The notes beneath the pieces are model-generated. The model was not told where the DNA came from, did no database searches, and saw nothing but the letters and a program-made list of their open reading frames with translations. Made by a program: the position numbers and the translations under genes. Below, piece by piece: positions 1 to 10,922 of a DNA stretch of 64,000 nucleotides. The stretch comes from Posidonia oceanica (Eukaryota > Streptophyta > Magnoliopsida > Alismatales > Posidoniaceae). Numbering within the stretch: position 1 is the stretch's first letter; each line of letters begins with the position of its first letter. The stretch is taken from positions 59,114,001 through 59,178,000 of the forward strand of contig JAZBRS010000020.1 of NCBI GenBank assembly GCA_037176725.1, written 5' to 3'.

Positions 1-862
1 TGAAGAAAGAAGGCGCTCATGAGAGGAGTGATTCAGACGAGTGTCAAAGCCCCCTCAACTTCCAACTTCAAGCGCCACACTAGCAACTGCACGGGACATC
101 ATATCTGGAGGACCTGGCCCCACCCTCCAAGCGCAGCAGCATGCTCCAATCCCTTGTGTAGACAACACTTACTCCCCTAGCAAGCTAGATGCAGATTCGG
201 TCACTCATGAAGGGAAAAGAAACATCATTCTGTGAGCGTCAAAAGCGGTAGTCAGTCCCCGAGGAATTAAGACAAAGGCTGTGAAGCTACATCCAACGCT
301 TCTGCTACCTATCTGCAGCCAAAGGCTATACTCTGCGAAGCTAAGGCCTCATGCCGAGCCAAGAGTGAGAAAGAGAGCCACCGACCACAGTTCGGCATGG
401 CGTTGCTCGAGGATCGAGTCTCCTGAGTTAGAAAGTGCAGAAGCACCCTCTTAGCAGCTGTTTTTGAGTCCAAAGCCACCAAAACATGCATGCTGTAATA
501 TATTGTTATCTTCTTCCCTTCTCCCTGTTTTTGAAAATTGGAGCCAAGGATGAGCATCTTTTGCCTACCTCGCTCAGAGGCTCCTCACTTTTCAAAGTTT
601 TGTCACTCACCACGTTGGGTAGGTCCTTGATGACCGGCATGTCCCTCGTTTGTCACCTCGTGACGCCACGAAGCATGCCCGTGCTGAGACCATTGCACAC
701 TCACCACGGGGGGTTTCCTGTTTTCTCTGTATCCTTTTGCATTCCTCATTCTTTGCATTCGGGCTGGCACCCCTAACTGCTCAGCGATAGGTCCGTCAAG
801 CTATCATCCATTCACCCATTCATCCATCTTTTGCATTTTGGTGCCAGGGGCGCTTCGGCTGT

Positions 863-890
863 CCCCTGGTATCATCCTTGATACCAGGGG
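863..890. repeat. Conserved 12-bp-stem hairpin, copy 1
   Basis: CCCCTGGTATCA, a 4-nt loop, then its exact reverse complement TGATACCAGGGG. It is preceded by a GGGGCGCTTCGGCTGT-like string and followed by CATCTTTTTT. The same module recurs at 1045-1069, 38769-38796 and 58254-58281, with a degenerate copy near 38530, always in the 3' internal part of an element. It may be an RNA structure or a DNA cruciform; the function is unknown. Confidence 0.75.
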
Positions 891-1044
891 CATCTTTTTT
901 GCTACCCTATGGTATCGTCTCCCTTTTCTCATCGAGCTAGCAGCCCTAACTAATTGGCGATGGGTCCATCAACCTATCACCTCGCATCCATGCCTCCATT
1001 CATTCATCCACCTTGCATTTCGGTGCCAGGGGCGCTTCGGATGT

Positions 1045-1069
1045 CCCTGGTATCATCCTGATACCAGGG
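1045..1069. repeat. Conserved hairpin, copy 2
   Basis: Second copy of the CCTGGTATCA...TGATACCAGG hairpin inside element D, with the same flanks (GGGGCGCTTCGG upstream, CATCTTTTTT downstream). The spacing from copy 1 is about 180 bp, so the segment 838-1100 is a local duplication. Confidence 0.7.
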
Positions 1070-1198
1070 GCATCTTTTTTGCTGCCCCATGGTATCCCAT
1101 TTCCATCTGCATTGGGCTGACATCCCCAACTGTTGTGGGAGCGTCTACAGACCCTTGCCACACCTTCTGGTTCGGTATCCCGCCCCCTTTCCACCATC

Positions 1199-1400
1199 AT
1201 TCGGGCTGATAGCCCTAACTATCCTGTGATGAGTCCGTTAACTCCTCATCGGACTGATAGCCCTAACTATCCGGCGAAGAGTCCGTTAACTCCTCATCGG
1301 GCTAATAGCCCTAACTATCCGGTGATGAGTCCGTCAACTCCTCAGAGGGCTGATAGCCCCAACTATCCGGCGATAGGTCCGTTAACTTATCACCCCTTTC
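1199..1400. repeat. ~48-bp tandem array with internal hairpins (element D)
   Basis: About four units, each reading roughly GGGCTGATAGCCC, TAACTATCCGG, then GATGAGT-CCGTTA-ACTC. The first part is a small hairpin (GGGCT/AGCCC). The second is a 7-bp stem with a six-base loop. The last unit uses GATAGGT paired with ACTTATC. Similar arrays occur at 12404-12800, 38205-38330, 38925-39210, 58165-58200 and 60245-60340. Confidence 0.75.
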
Positions 1401-1439
1401 GTCGTAGTGTAATAGCATTGTGTTGCATGGCATTAGCGT

Positions 1440-2260
1440 TTCATCATCACCTGAGCATCGCGCGCCTAGGATTCGAACCCCTGGCTCGCGTATTGCCTAA
1501 GGTATCATCCTCGGCACCCACAAGACTTTCGCAGCTTGTCGGCTTTGGATGATACTCGCAGTAATGGGTGGCCTCGGGATCGTCTTCTCGGTTTCGCGTG
1601 CCCAGCGCTCCATTGTCTATTCACTACATTCCACTACATCTTCATTGCATAACATCATGTAACTTTCTTGTATCCTCCGTAGAGTCAATCCTAGTATTGC
1701 ATTTCATCATTACACGAACATGGCATGCTTAGGATCCGAACCCCTGGTTCGTGTATTGCTTAAGGTACCATTCTCGGCGCCTGCAAGACTTTCGCAGCTT
1801 GCCTGCTTCGGATGGCACTTGCAGCAGTTCGCGGCCTTGGGATCGTTTTCTCAGTTCTGCGTGCCTGGCGTTCCACTGTTTGTACTCTGCATTTCACTGC
1901 ATAGCATCGCGCGCTTAGGATTCGAACCCGTGGTTCGCGTACTACCTAAGGTAGCATCCTCAGCACCCGCAAGATTTTCGCAGCTTGCCGGCTTTGGATG
2001 ATACTCGCAGTAGTGCGCGGCCTGGGACCATTTTTTCGGTTTCGTGTGCCCCATTGCATAACATTTGCACTCTTATTGCGCTATTACTCCTCTGTAGTCA
2101 TTATACCAACTTCCACATCCCATTTCCATGTCATGGCGTGCTTAGGAAATCGAACCCCTGATCGCGCATTGCTAAAAGTGACATCCTCGGCACCCGCAAG
2201 ACTTTCGCAGCTTGCCGGCTTAAGATGACACCCGCAGCAATGCATGGCCAGGATCGCTTC
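1440..2260. repeat. Four diverged copies of a ~190-260-bp module with a tRNA B-box-like core on the minus strand
   Basis: Copies start near 1459, 1722, 1908 and 2135. Each contains CTTAGGATTCGAACCCC-type sequence, whose reverse complement GGGTTCGAATCC resembles the pol III B box, and then CAAGACTTTCGCAGCTTGCCGGC-like sequence. Two further copies are at about 39340 and 39604 in element C. I cannot fold a full tRNA, so this is a repeat with a tRNA-like core, possibly SINE- or tRNA-derived. Confidence 0.5.
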
Positions 2261-2720
2261 CTTGGCATTACATGCCCACCATCGCAGCACATCCACTGTA
2301 CCCTTACTTTCAGCATCTTTACTTTCAGCCTTTTACTTTCAGCACTTGCATCGCCTATGCCTACAGCAGAAGCTTGGCAAATGGCACCCCCGCGCTAGAG
2401 CTCTACATCGCTCAGCACACCCATCACCTAGCTCTCCCGAAGTATTGCCCGACGATATTGCATTGCATTTCCCGCCTTTTCGCGTGCATGCATCACCCGC
2501 TTTCCCTAGAGGAGTATAGCGCAATGAGCATTAGCATAGGCATCACATTTGCAATAGCGTAAGCATTACATCTACATTCATCTGCATTCGGCGACGAGCC
2601 ATGAATTTCGATGCATCCATCGAATAAGTGACTCACGTCTACAGTAACATTTGGCTCTCTGGTCAAATGGGGTGTCTTGTCAACCCTGAGCAGTGACCTC
2701 GGTCCCCTTGACCTCGTTCA

Positions 2721-2728
2721 GGGAGGGG
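2721..2728 (+). other. Polypurine tract of element D
   Basis: GGGAGGGG four bases before the LTR start at 2733. The same core precedes the 3' LTRs of C (40183-40191), A (35865-35873, AAGGAGGGG) and B (60632-60640, AAAGAGGGG). It primes plus-strand DNA synthesis in this lineage. Confidence 0.8.
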
Positions 2729-2852
2729 CATCTATTGACACCCCATTTTGACAGGCTGAATTGGTGGAATCTCCCTCTGGTGGCTTCTAAACCAACACCT
2801 AAACCAAACCCAAAATCACACCCATTTTCTAAACCAGAACCACATCAAAACC

Positions 2853-3035
2853 AACATTTCTTCAACCTAGAAAACTACACAAAAACCCTAGGAAAACCAA
2901 CACTTCTTCAACCTAGAAAACTACACAAAAACCCTAGGAAAACCAACATTTCTTCAACCTAGTAAACTACACAAAAACCCTAGGAAAACCCATCCTTCCT
3001 TCAACCTAGAAAACCATCCAAAAACCCTAGAAAAC
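2853..3035. repeat. 46-bp tandem array with AAACCCTAGG
   Basis: Four units (near 2855, 2901, 2947, 2993), each containing TTCTTCAACCTAGAAAACTA and then AAAAACCCTAGG. The following 150 bp hold scattered AAACCCTA strings. They resemble the plant telomere motif but are not a pure telomeric array. Confidence 0.75.
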
Positions 3036-3359
3036 CTAGGTAAAGCAATCTAGAAATCCATTCCAAACCCTAAGCCAAAACCACATCAAAACTCTCTCAA
3101 AACCCTAAACCCTAAACCTTCCAAAAACCCTAGGAAATCCCATTTAAAATCATAGAAAACCCTAGATCACATCCCTCTAAACCCTAGGAACACACTTGCT
3201 CAAAATTCCTCCAAATTCAGGTCATTATCCTCCCTATCTCTCCTGATTATCCTTTTCTCTCTCCTGATTATTCTTTTTCCCTCTCCCGATTATCCTTTTC
3301 TCTTTCTTCACTATTCTCCTCCTTTCTTCTTCTCACTTCTTCTCTGGACTCATCATCAG

Positions 3360-4300
3360 CCCAATTTAACACTTCTTAAAACAACTAAAGAGAAAAATCC
3401 AACCAGAAAAATAAGTCAAACACCTAAAATTAATTCAAAAGAAAATCTAATTAAAAACGAATCAAAACAACCCAAAAACAGTTAAAACTAATTAAAAACA
3501 AACTAAAACAAACTAAAAAACTTAAAAACAATTTAAAACAATTAAAAAAACAAATTTCAAGACTTAAAACAATTAAAAAACAAATTTCAAAACTTAAAGA
3601 CAATTAAAACAAATCAAAACCCAGTAAAAACAATTAAAGAAGTAAACACGAGAAAAACCACTCAAAACTCTTTAAAAACAATCTAAAAATCCAATCAAAA
3701 ATCTTAAAACCATCAAAAGAAAATTATAACAACTAACAAACTTAAAATCAAAAGGAACAAACCTAAATAATCAAAACAATTAAGACACTCTAAGAAAACA
3801 ATTAAAAGAGAAAACTTAAACAATTAACAATTAAAAGGAAGACAAAAACCTAAGAACAATTAACAATTAACAATTAAAATTCAATTAAAAAGCTTAAACA
3901 AATTAACAAACCCAAGAACAATTAACAATTAAAATTCAATTAAAAGACTTAAGCAATTAAAATAAAACTTAAAAGCAATCAACAATTAAAGTCAAAAAGA
4001 GAAAACTTAAACAATTAACAACTAAAAAGAAGACAAATTTAAAAACAATTAATAATTAAAATCAAAGGGGAAAAACTTAATCAAATTAAAAACTTAAAAA
4101 CAATTAACAAACTTAAAACTGAAAAGAAAAACTTAAAATCAATTAACAAACTTAAATCAAGAAGAAAATTCAAACAATTAAAACAATCAAGGAAAAAACT
4201 TAAGAAAACTATTAATGAACTTAAAAGAATAATTAAAAGGAAAACCTAAACAAAATTACTCAAAACTCTAAAACAAATCCAACTTAAAAAACCAAAATCC
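3360..4300. repeat. A-rich, T-poor tract built on (A)CAATTAAAA
   Basis: About 940 bp on this strand is dominated by AAAACAATTAAAAAC, AACTTAAAA and similar words, with almost no coding capacity. It lies in the U3 part of the D LTR. A short pyrimidine-rich stretch (CTTTTTCTTCTCC type) follows at 4300-4440. Confidence 0.8.
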
Positions 4301-4539
4301 AAATTCATTTTCTTTTTCTTCTCCTTATTCTTCTTTTTCTCCTTCCTTCCCTCCTTCTTTAATTTCTTTTTTATTTCCTTTCTACATCAAGCCCATTCCT
4401 CTCCTTCCTCTTCTTTTTCCTTTTTTTTTTCTTTTTACTGTGCTCTTGGTCCGGCCCAACCCAACTCGTTCACTCCTTCTTCCTCCTCTTCTTCTTTTTC
4501 TTCCACCTCCTCTCACAGTCAACAACAGAATCCTCCTCT

Positions 4540-5357
4540 CCCGTGATCTCCCCCCATTTTCAAACCTCACCTGACATCCCAAGACTTCTAGCCTTCACCA
4601 CCATGCCCTGTGGCCGAAGACCAAGCCCTCCATGCCCTACCAACACCCATTCCTTGACCCTTGACCACATTCAAATCAGAGAGAAAGGGAGGGGATCAAA
4701 ACCAGTTTTTTTGACTCCAGAACGGACGGATGCTCATACACCTTCCAACACCAAACAACCAGCTTCACTTGTGTACTTCTAGATCCAGAAACCACCCCGA
4801 ATTCCCCCCGGAATCCCCCTCCAAAACCTTCAACGCCAAACTCCCACAAACCGACCTTCTCCACTGCAAACCCATCACCACAGCCACCAGAATTCTCCCA
4901 AAACCTCACCACTCTACTCACCAAGCCACCACCTTCATGACCCAACCCTCGCTTCAGCCAGAAACCCCTCACAGCCACAGCACTCCACTACAAACACTTG
5001 CATCCAGAAATTGTCCAGAAACTCCAAACCTTCACACCACCCTCCACAGACCCCGAAACACCAATCAGATCATCCCACCACGTTCTTGGAAGCTCCAGCA
5101 ACCCGAAGCCACCTTCCCTTCAGCCCGGAGTGCCGTACACCGCCGGAACGACCTCGGCCACCTCTGTCTCCACCCAAAAAAGCCAGATCCTCCTCCGGCC
5201 ACTGCAACCCACTTCTGAGGCCACCTGGAGCACCACCAGCACACGTGGAGCACACCGACGTCGCCCGCTAGCCCCCAGACCCCTCCGAGCGCCGCAGCCA
5301 CCCCTCGCCGGCCAGCCTCAACCCATCGACCTCGGGGGAGCAATCCAGCCACCGTAA
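4540..5357 (+). other. C-rich, pseudo-coding U3 segment of the D LTR
   Basis: Long overlapping open frames rich in Pro, Ser, Thr and His arise from base composition. The block corresponds in position to 40400-41060 (C LTR), 42370-42960 and 60880-61530 (B LTRs), all ending near a splice-donor-like GT (here TAATAG|GTATTT). I see no recognisable domain. It is more likely a compositional feature of U3 than a gene. Confidence 0.5.
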
Positions 5358-5699
5358 TAGGTATTTTAGCATACCATTATGTTCCTTGCATGAATGTCGT
5401 CATTTCCCCTATTTTTCCGGATTTTTTGGGATTTTGTGCACGTTTCTGGGCCTCGTCGGAGCTCAGTCCTCCTCCGGTCGCTTCCGCCGCCGCTCGCCGC
5501 GCCCTCCAGACTGCCGTGCCGCCTCCACGCGCCTCCGGGCTACCGCACCATGCACCCAGCTCGCCCCCAGGTCCCTCCCCGCCACTGCGCCGTCGCGTGC
5601 TACCACTGCTCCATCGCTGCTCTGCCAGCTGCACTGTGCTGCGTGCGGGAGGAGGAAGACGAAGACTGTAGCAAAATTTAGTTTTTTTAAAACTTGAAT

Positions 5700-7310
5700 A
5701 TAGTTTAGGTGGTTGCATTGCGTTTAATTCTGTTAAGTTTTGTTTATTGCGTTTAGGTCCTGCTTTCGTTTAGATTTCATTTAAATCTGAATAAAAACTA
5801 TATTGCATTGCGTTAAATATCTATTGTTTCTTTTTATTACGTTTTAGTCCTTTTGTAGTTCAAATAACTTTAGTTTCATTTTCTTTTGGTCCAGTAGTTT
5901 AACTTATTTAATTTTAAGTCCTGCAATTGATGAATGTCATTTAAATGCTTGTTTTTTATCTTATTACATTACAATTTAATCCTCTAATTTATTATATTTA
6001 CACTTAGGTCCTCTGTTGATTTATCATGTCATTTAATTCACATTTTATCATACTACATTCCATTAATATCCTCTGTTCATTTTAAATTGCATCTAGGTCC
6101 TATCCCAGTTCATGAAAATCATTTAAATCTGCATTTTACCATATCACATTGCATTTTAGTCCCTATATTTTCTTTATTTGCATTTTAGTCCTCCACAATT
6201 CATGCATTTCATTTAATCATCGTTTAAAACCATATTACATTACTGAAAAGTCCAGATATTTGCTCTATTTGCATTTTGGTCCCTCTGAGTTTCTCTGTGT
6301 TTTGTGTTTGTTGCTTTTAAGCCCATGACTTTATTTTATTTGCATTTTGGTCCCTCTGTGTTGTGCTGTGCTTGTGTTTTCTTTTTTTTCAGTTTGCAGT
6401 TAGGCCCAAGACTTTGTTTTTATTGCACAGGGGTCCTCCCTTTGTATTTCTGTGTCTGTGTGATTTCTTTTTGGTTTGCAAATCAGTCCCTAGGTTTTCT
6501 TTATTTGCAGATGGGTCCTTCCTTTTGTTTTACAGGAGGTTTTGGTTTCTTTTTGGCCTTGCCTTTTGGCCCTGAACTTTGTTTTAATCACATCTAGGTC
6601 CTTCTGAGCTTCAATATGCCCCTCACGTTTTCTGTTTTCCTTGCAGTTAACCCCTTAACTTTTTAAAAAGGTTGCATGTAGGTCCTTCCAATGCTTTGTG
6701 ATTTCCTTGTGGTTTTCTTCTAGCTTTGCTTTCAAACCTAGAGCCTGTTTAAGTTGCACCTAGGTTTTTTGAACATCACTGTGGCTGTGCATGCTTGATC
6801 TTTTTTGGACTTGCTGTTTAGTCGTGGTTTTCCTGGAAATTGCATTTGGGTCCCTAGGACCATCTTTTGTGGTTTTTAAATGCTTCTTGGCTTTGTTTTT
6901 CTTGCCCAAGTTTTTCCAAAGTTGCATGAGGATCCCCTGCAGGTTTTCTTTTTGGGATTTGCGCCTGTTTGCTAGCTTTGCGTTTTAGTCCATAAGTTTT
7001 CAAAAATTGCATTTAGGTCCTTTTCTTGCATTTTTGCATACATTCATCCTAATTAACATTGCATTTAGCCCATGCACCCCTGCATTAGCATCCTTGCATA
7101 CATTTCCACTCTTTTGCATACATCTAGGGTTAATTTGCACATAAGCCCCTACACTTCTCCCTATTTGCACTTAGACCCCCACCTTTGCATTTTTATATGC
7201 ATTGCACCCATACATCTCTGCACTTAGCATCTTAGCACACTTTCAAGCACATTTAGCTCCCATGTATGTGGGAGGACCTGTTCTGAACACCCCTAGGACC
7301 TTTTTACACT
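5700..7310. repeat. T-rich degenerate ~60-70-bp repeats carrying TTGCATTTAGGTCC
   Basis: More than 15 irregular copies of a unit of the form (A/T)TTGCATTTTAGTCC(C/T)TCTG followed by T-rich filler, from about 5750 to 7300. It contains no coding sequence. It looks like an old tandem array that has expanded the D LTR. Confidence 0.65.
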
Positions 7311-7599
7311 TAGATCCCTTCTCCTCCCCTGGTTCTTAGATCTTCTGCTTTGAGGCCTGTGCAACGCCCGATCGGACCGCCGGATCTTCGCGACCAAGCT
7401 ACCCGGACCATCCTAGTGGAGTGGACTTCCATGCAGACCAAGTTTACCTTAGATCAGGCCTCAGATCTCCAAGGTAAGTCCTTTTGAACTCCTGCATAGT
7501 ACTTTATTACATATCACTTGCATTGCATGCATTGTTTTCGCTCCGCGTTTTCCGTGCATGTAGATTAGGCCTCCCCACTTGCCTATCTATTCTACTTCC

Positions 7600-7765
7600 T
7601 CTTTTCGCGTACTCTTAGTGTCTTTGGGTTGAGTTTTTCTTGGATTCACTACTGATTGCGGCCTTCTTCCCCCTTTTCCACGATCCGATTGCACCGCGAG
7701 CTTTAGGCAGCGTGCAAGACACATCGTGGGATGGTTTAGTGGGAAACAGTCACAGGATAGTGGTG
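7600..7765 (+). other. Extra LTR-end-like segment inside the D LTR
   Basis: TTGGATTCACTACTGATTGC..., a GCACCGCGAGCTTTAGGCAGCGTGC-like part and TCACAGGATAGTGGTGATCC align by eye with the end of the C 5' LTR plus PBS at 9600-9748. So a second LTR end with a degraded PBS sits inside the D LTR, probably from an older rearrangement or nested fragment. Confidence 0.45.
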
Positions 7766-7894
7766 ATCCTTCTACTTGCTTTCTTTCCCCTTGCGGGTCT
7801 TCACACCTGCATTGCATAGTCCTTAAGTGGTGTTTGTCTTCACACTTACATCGCTTGCCTCTTTATTTGTTTGATTCGTCCCCTTTGCGTATTT

Positions 7895-8165
7895 TCGCAT
7901 CATTTTGCGCGCCTATATCTGTTTTTGCTTGTTTTCGCACCGTTTTACGTGCTAGCATCTGCTTTCGCCTATTTTCGCACCGTTATGTGGGCCTGATTTG
8001 TTTCTTGCACTATTTTGCGTGCCTGCTTTGTTTCTTGCACAGTTTTGCATGTCTGCTTTGTTTCTTGCATCGTTTTACGTGCCTGCTTTGTTTCTTGTAC
8101 CGTTTTGCGTGTCTGCTTTGTTTCTTGCACCGTTTTGTGTGCCTGCTTTCGTTTATCGCACCGTT
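7895..8165. repeat. 30-bp tandem array (GTTTTGCGTGCCTGCTTTG type)
   Basis: Eight or so units of CGTTTTGCGTGCCTGCTTTG plus TTTCTTGCAC. The unit length is divisible by three, which keeps several frames open on both strands and creates Cys/Phe/Leu-rich and Lys/Gln-rich spurious proteins. A shorter relative (TTTTCCGCACTTTCGC type) lies at 44740-44790 and 63320-63400 in the B LTRs. Confidence 0.8.
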
Positions 8166-8460
8166 TTGCGTGTTTGCTCCTGTTTCTCTTGCATGTCGCT
8201 TGCATTGCCTGGTTTTACCGCTGTTTTGTTTTATCGCCTGCGTTTGCATTTAGGACAGTGATGCTTACTGCCTAGAGTTCTCACGAACCAGGGTTTGCCT
8301 GGTTCGGAACACAGACAGCGTTGCTGGGCACTTAGATTGCACGTTTAATTCCTTGCACGCATTTCTATCACTTAGAGCACACCTTTGAGCATTTAATTAG
8401 GCATTCATGGCACTTAGGCCTTCAAAATATGCATTTCCTTGCGTATGTGAGCGTAAGCCT

Positions 8461-8580
8461 AGAAAGACTGATTCTCGGGCGTATCGGGGGTGCCTAACAC
8501 CTTCCCCGCACGTAACTGGAGTCCTTGCCCTTTCTCTTGGCCCGCAATGACCATATTGCCCTTATCCTAGGCACGAGCCA
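8461..8580 (+). other. Conserved LTR block, copy in D
   Basis: AGAAAGACTGATTCTCGGGC, then GGGTGCCTAACACCTTCCC, then a GGAGTCCTTGCCCTTTCTC segment. Nearly the same 110-bp block is at 9343-9460 (C), 45040-45155 (B 5' LTR) and, inverted, 63765-63890 (E), although the surrounding LTR sequence has diverged. It lies about 250-400 bp before the LTR end, in R or U5. Confidence 0.75.
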
Positions 8581-8869
8581 CATCATTTGCCTCTCATTGC
8601 ATCTCATTTCTTTTGCATTGCATCCTTTGCTTGGTTTTGCGTGTTTATTCGCGCATTCCCCCGGTTTTCCTTGTCTCCTGACTTAATAGACACAATGGCG
8701 ACTCTGAATTGTCTTATCTTCTTCTTTTCTTTCCTTTTTTCCCTTTTTTAAGTGTTTTCGAGTTAAGTCATCCTTCTCGGACACAGCTGCTAATAGTGAA
8801 CCTGATTCCGATCGGTGCACGCGAGCTTTGGCATCGTGCATGGACGATCTGAATACCGGGATTACTACA

Positions 8870-9730
8870 TATTGCCTCTAATACATGCTTTGACAACTGT
8901 GCATGCTACCAGACCCTTGTTTTCAGTTTTCGCCTTGCATCGCACGCTTTTCCCGTAGTTTTCTACGTCGACCTTCTTTCCCTTTGCATGTCGCTTGCAT
9001 CGTGTGGTTTTATTTGGCTTTCTCGCCCTTGTTCGCTTTCCCCTGTGCATGTCGACATGCATTGCGCGGTTTTACCGGCATTTTGTTTTATCGCCTGCAT
9101 CTTGCATTTAGGCAGTGATGCTTACTATCTGGAGTTCTCACAAACCAGGGTTCGCCCGGTTCGGAACACAGACAGCGCTACTGAGCACATAAGATGCACA
9201 TTTAATTCCCCATACATGGCATTTAGGCATTCAGGCACACCTTTCAGCAATCATAGCATGGCATTAGCATTCCTCGTCCCTTGGACGTGCAGTTAAAGGC
9301 AATCACTAGCCGAAATTCCTGCAAATGCGAGCATTTAGCCAAGAAAGACCGATTCCTTGGGCGTGGCAAGGGTGCCTAACACCTTCCCCGCATGTAATAG
9401 GAGTCCTTACCCTTTCTCTGGCCCACAATGACCATTTTGCCCTCGTCCTTGGCACGAGTCATCTATTTTGCATAGCATTGCATTCATCTGCATGTTTTTC
9501 TATGCTTTACCTTGGTTTTCCTCGTCTTCCCAATAATAGACTAGGTGGCGACTCCCTTTTGTCTTATCTTTATTTTATTCGCGTTTTCCCGATGTTTTCG
9601 AGTCGAGTTTCTCCTTGGATTCACTGCTGACCGCAACTTCCCTCCCTCTCTCACGGTACGATCGCATCGCGAGCTATGGCAGCGTTGCGAGGACCGCCGT
9701 GGGCCCGAGCGGCGGACGATCACAGGAAAG
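8870..9730 (+). mobile_element. Right end of the element C 5' LTR (remainder lies beyond inserted element D)
   Basis: From 8895 the sequence aligns with the B LTR from 44690 onwards (GCATGCT...CCTTGTTTT, GTTTTATCGCCTGC, GAGTTCTCACAAACCAGGG, then the conserved GGTGCCTAACACC block). It continues to a PBS at 9731. Hence it is the right part of a 5' LTR interrupted at 8869/8870 by D. The first five bases, TATTG, are the expected target-site copy; the other copy lies outside the window. The exact LTR end (about 9724-9730) is blurred. Confidence 0.65.
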
Positions 9731-9748
9731 TGGCTACTCCACTGGGGA
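9731..9748 (+). other. Element C primer binding site (tRNA-Arg type)
   Basis: TGGCTACTCCACTGGGGA matches the B element PBS (TGGCGACTCCACTGGGGA, 45449-45466) with one mismatch. The latter is nearly complementary to the 3' end of plant tRNA-Arg(ACG) as I recall it (CCCCAGCGGAGTCGCCA). Confidence 0.7.
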
Positions 9749-10413
9749 TTCAGACTCTGGCTTTCGTCTTTGGCTTTTCACTTGCATTGTTTTTGCTTGT
9801 GCTTGCCCTGCCTTTCTTTATTGCTTGCTTTATGCTTGCTTCTTTGCTTTATTGCTTGCCATGTGCCTGTTTACTTGCCTTATCACTTACATTGCCTTTA
9901 CTTGCTTCATTTATGCACTATACATGCCTAAATACTTGCTTGTCGCACTCTACATGCCTTTTGAGTGGTAAATGCTTTGTTTTACATAATTGCTATGCCA
10001 CTACACATGCACATACCATGCGTACTTGCTTTTTGACATGCTGAGTGTTTCCCTTTCACTATCATGTCCACACACACATGCACATGCCATGTATATCTGC
10101 TTTTTGACATGTTGAGGGTTTTCTTTTTCACTATCATGTCCACATACACATGCACATGCCATGCACATGCCTTTTGCCTTCCTGTGTGATTGTTTGCATG
10201 CCATGACTTCTGGTTTCTTTCTCCTTCATGCTTTTGCCATGTTTAGGATACTAGAAACCTGTTTGCTCCCTTTTGGCTTAATTTAAAAAACAACAAAGCC
10301 AACACTTAAACTTTAAGTACAACTAAAGCTAAACTTGCAATTTCTCCCCCTCGGTTAAATAAAACACAAGTAAAATACTCTAATGCATATCGCATGACTG
10401 ATCATTTTAGAAA
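9749..10413 (+). other. Element C 5' leader, first part
   Basis: T/C-rich leader without a convincing gene. Near 9990-10170 there are about two and a half ~70-bp repeats containing CACATGCACATGCCATG and TTTCACTATCATGTCCACA. A matching, more diverged pair is at 45690-45800 in the B leader, so this is a conserved leader feature and not random sequence. Confidence 0.6.
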
Positions 10414-10690
10414 GCATGCATCTTCTCATCCCTGAGTCCACCCACTTAATTTGAGAAGGATAGCCTCGGTCTCTCGTTCAGCTGCTTTGGCATAGGGCGA
10501 GCAGGTCGGTCTGTCCCCCCTTGTCTGGGGTCGTGTCGGTGCTACTAGAGGGTACAACCCATGCTTCGGCAGGGTCAAGGCCACTAATGCACCACCCGTT
10601 ATACTTGAGCTCTGGCCAGGGTCTAGACATGAGCCTTACTTTCTGACCTAGAGTCAATAAATCCCATACCCATGAGTGAGTCCGAGTAGG
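10414..10690 (+). promoter_or_regulatory. Conserved leader block shared by elements C and B (possible packaging or dimer region)
   Basis: About 270 bp (GAGAAGGATAGCCTCGGTCT, GTCGGTCTGTCCCCC, GGCAGGGTCAAGGCCAC and flanks) is strongly conserved with 46018-46330 in element B, while neighbouring leader sequence is not. It lies between the PBS and gag. Position and conservation suggest an RNA cis element, such as a packaging or dimerisation signal; this is inference. Confidence 0.55.
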
Positions 10691-10922
10691 CCATCTACTC
10701 AGGACATGCATGGTGAGAGAGCGCATTTTAGGGCATTCATTTGCATGTGTGCCATTCATGCCACAATTAAACAACTTTGCAGCTACCTAACTATTTTGTT
10801 TGTTTTTTCAATTCTCGAGCCACGCCCAATTGTGCGTCTTCGAGTCATACCTGCTCCCTATCCTTGCATACAGTTTCTGACTATCCTGCTCCCTCTTGCC
10901 TATCCAGATCTTCTCTATTGCC

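Larger units (their letters stand above)
1..2732 (+). mobile_element. Element D: internal 3' end of a Tat-lineage LTR retrotransposon (partial, runs off the window)
   Basis: This stretch aligns by eye with 37437-40195, the 3' internal end of element C: same opening block, hairpins, ~48-bp arrays, tRNA-B-box-like modules and terminal PPT. It has no long coding frame. It is followed directly by an LTR start at 2733, so it is the 3' end of an element whose body lies upstream of the window. Because the LTR that ends at 8869 is followed by C-type LTR sequence and not by a PBS, I infer that D is inserted inside the 5' LTR of C. Confidence 0.75.
2733..8869 (+). mobile_element. Element D 3' LTR (~6.1 kb)
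   Basis: It begins TATTGACACCCC (homologous to TGTTGACACCCC at 40196 and TGTAGACACCCC at 42068, with the terminal TG changed to TA) right after a PPT. It ends CCGGGATTACTACA, the same end seen inverted at 63472. Left to right it holds a 46-bp array, an A-rich tract, a C-rich pseudo-coding tract, a long T-rich degenerate array, a 30-bp array and the conserved R/U5-like block. No PBS follows, as expected for a 3' LTR. The unusual length comes from internal low-complexity expansion. An LTR-end-like segment at 7600-7760 may mark a further rearrangement. Confidence 0.65.

Noticed and set aside
1459..1500. Possible tRNA gene on the minus strand (GGGTTCGAATCC)
   Set aside because: Only the T-arm-like core fits; I could not form acceptor, D and anticodon arms.
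2853..3180. AAACCCTA strings resembling the plant telomere repeat
   Set aside because: They are embedded in a 46-bp unit and irregular; at most two telomere-like units stand in a row (near 3100). Not an interstitial telomere.
7726..8275. Cys/Phe/Leu-rich and Lys/Gln-rich frames on both strands
   Set aside because: Translation of a 30-bp tandem array; the unit length is a multiple of three.
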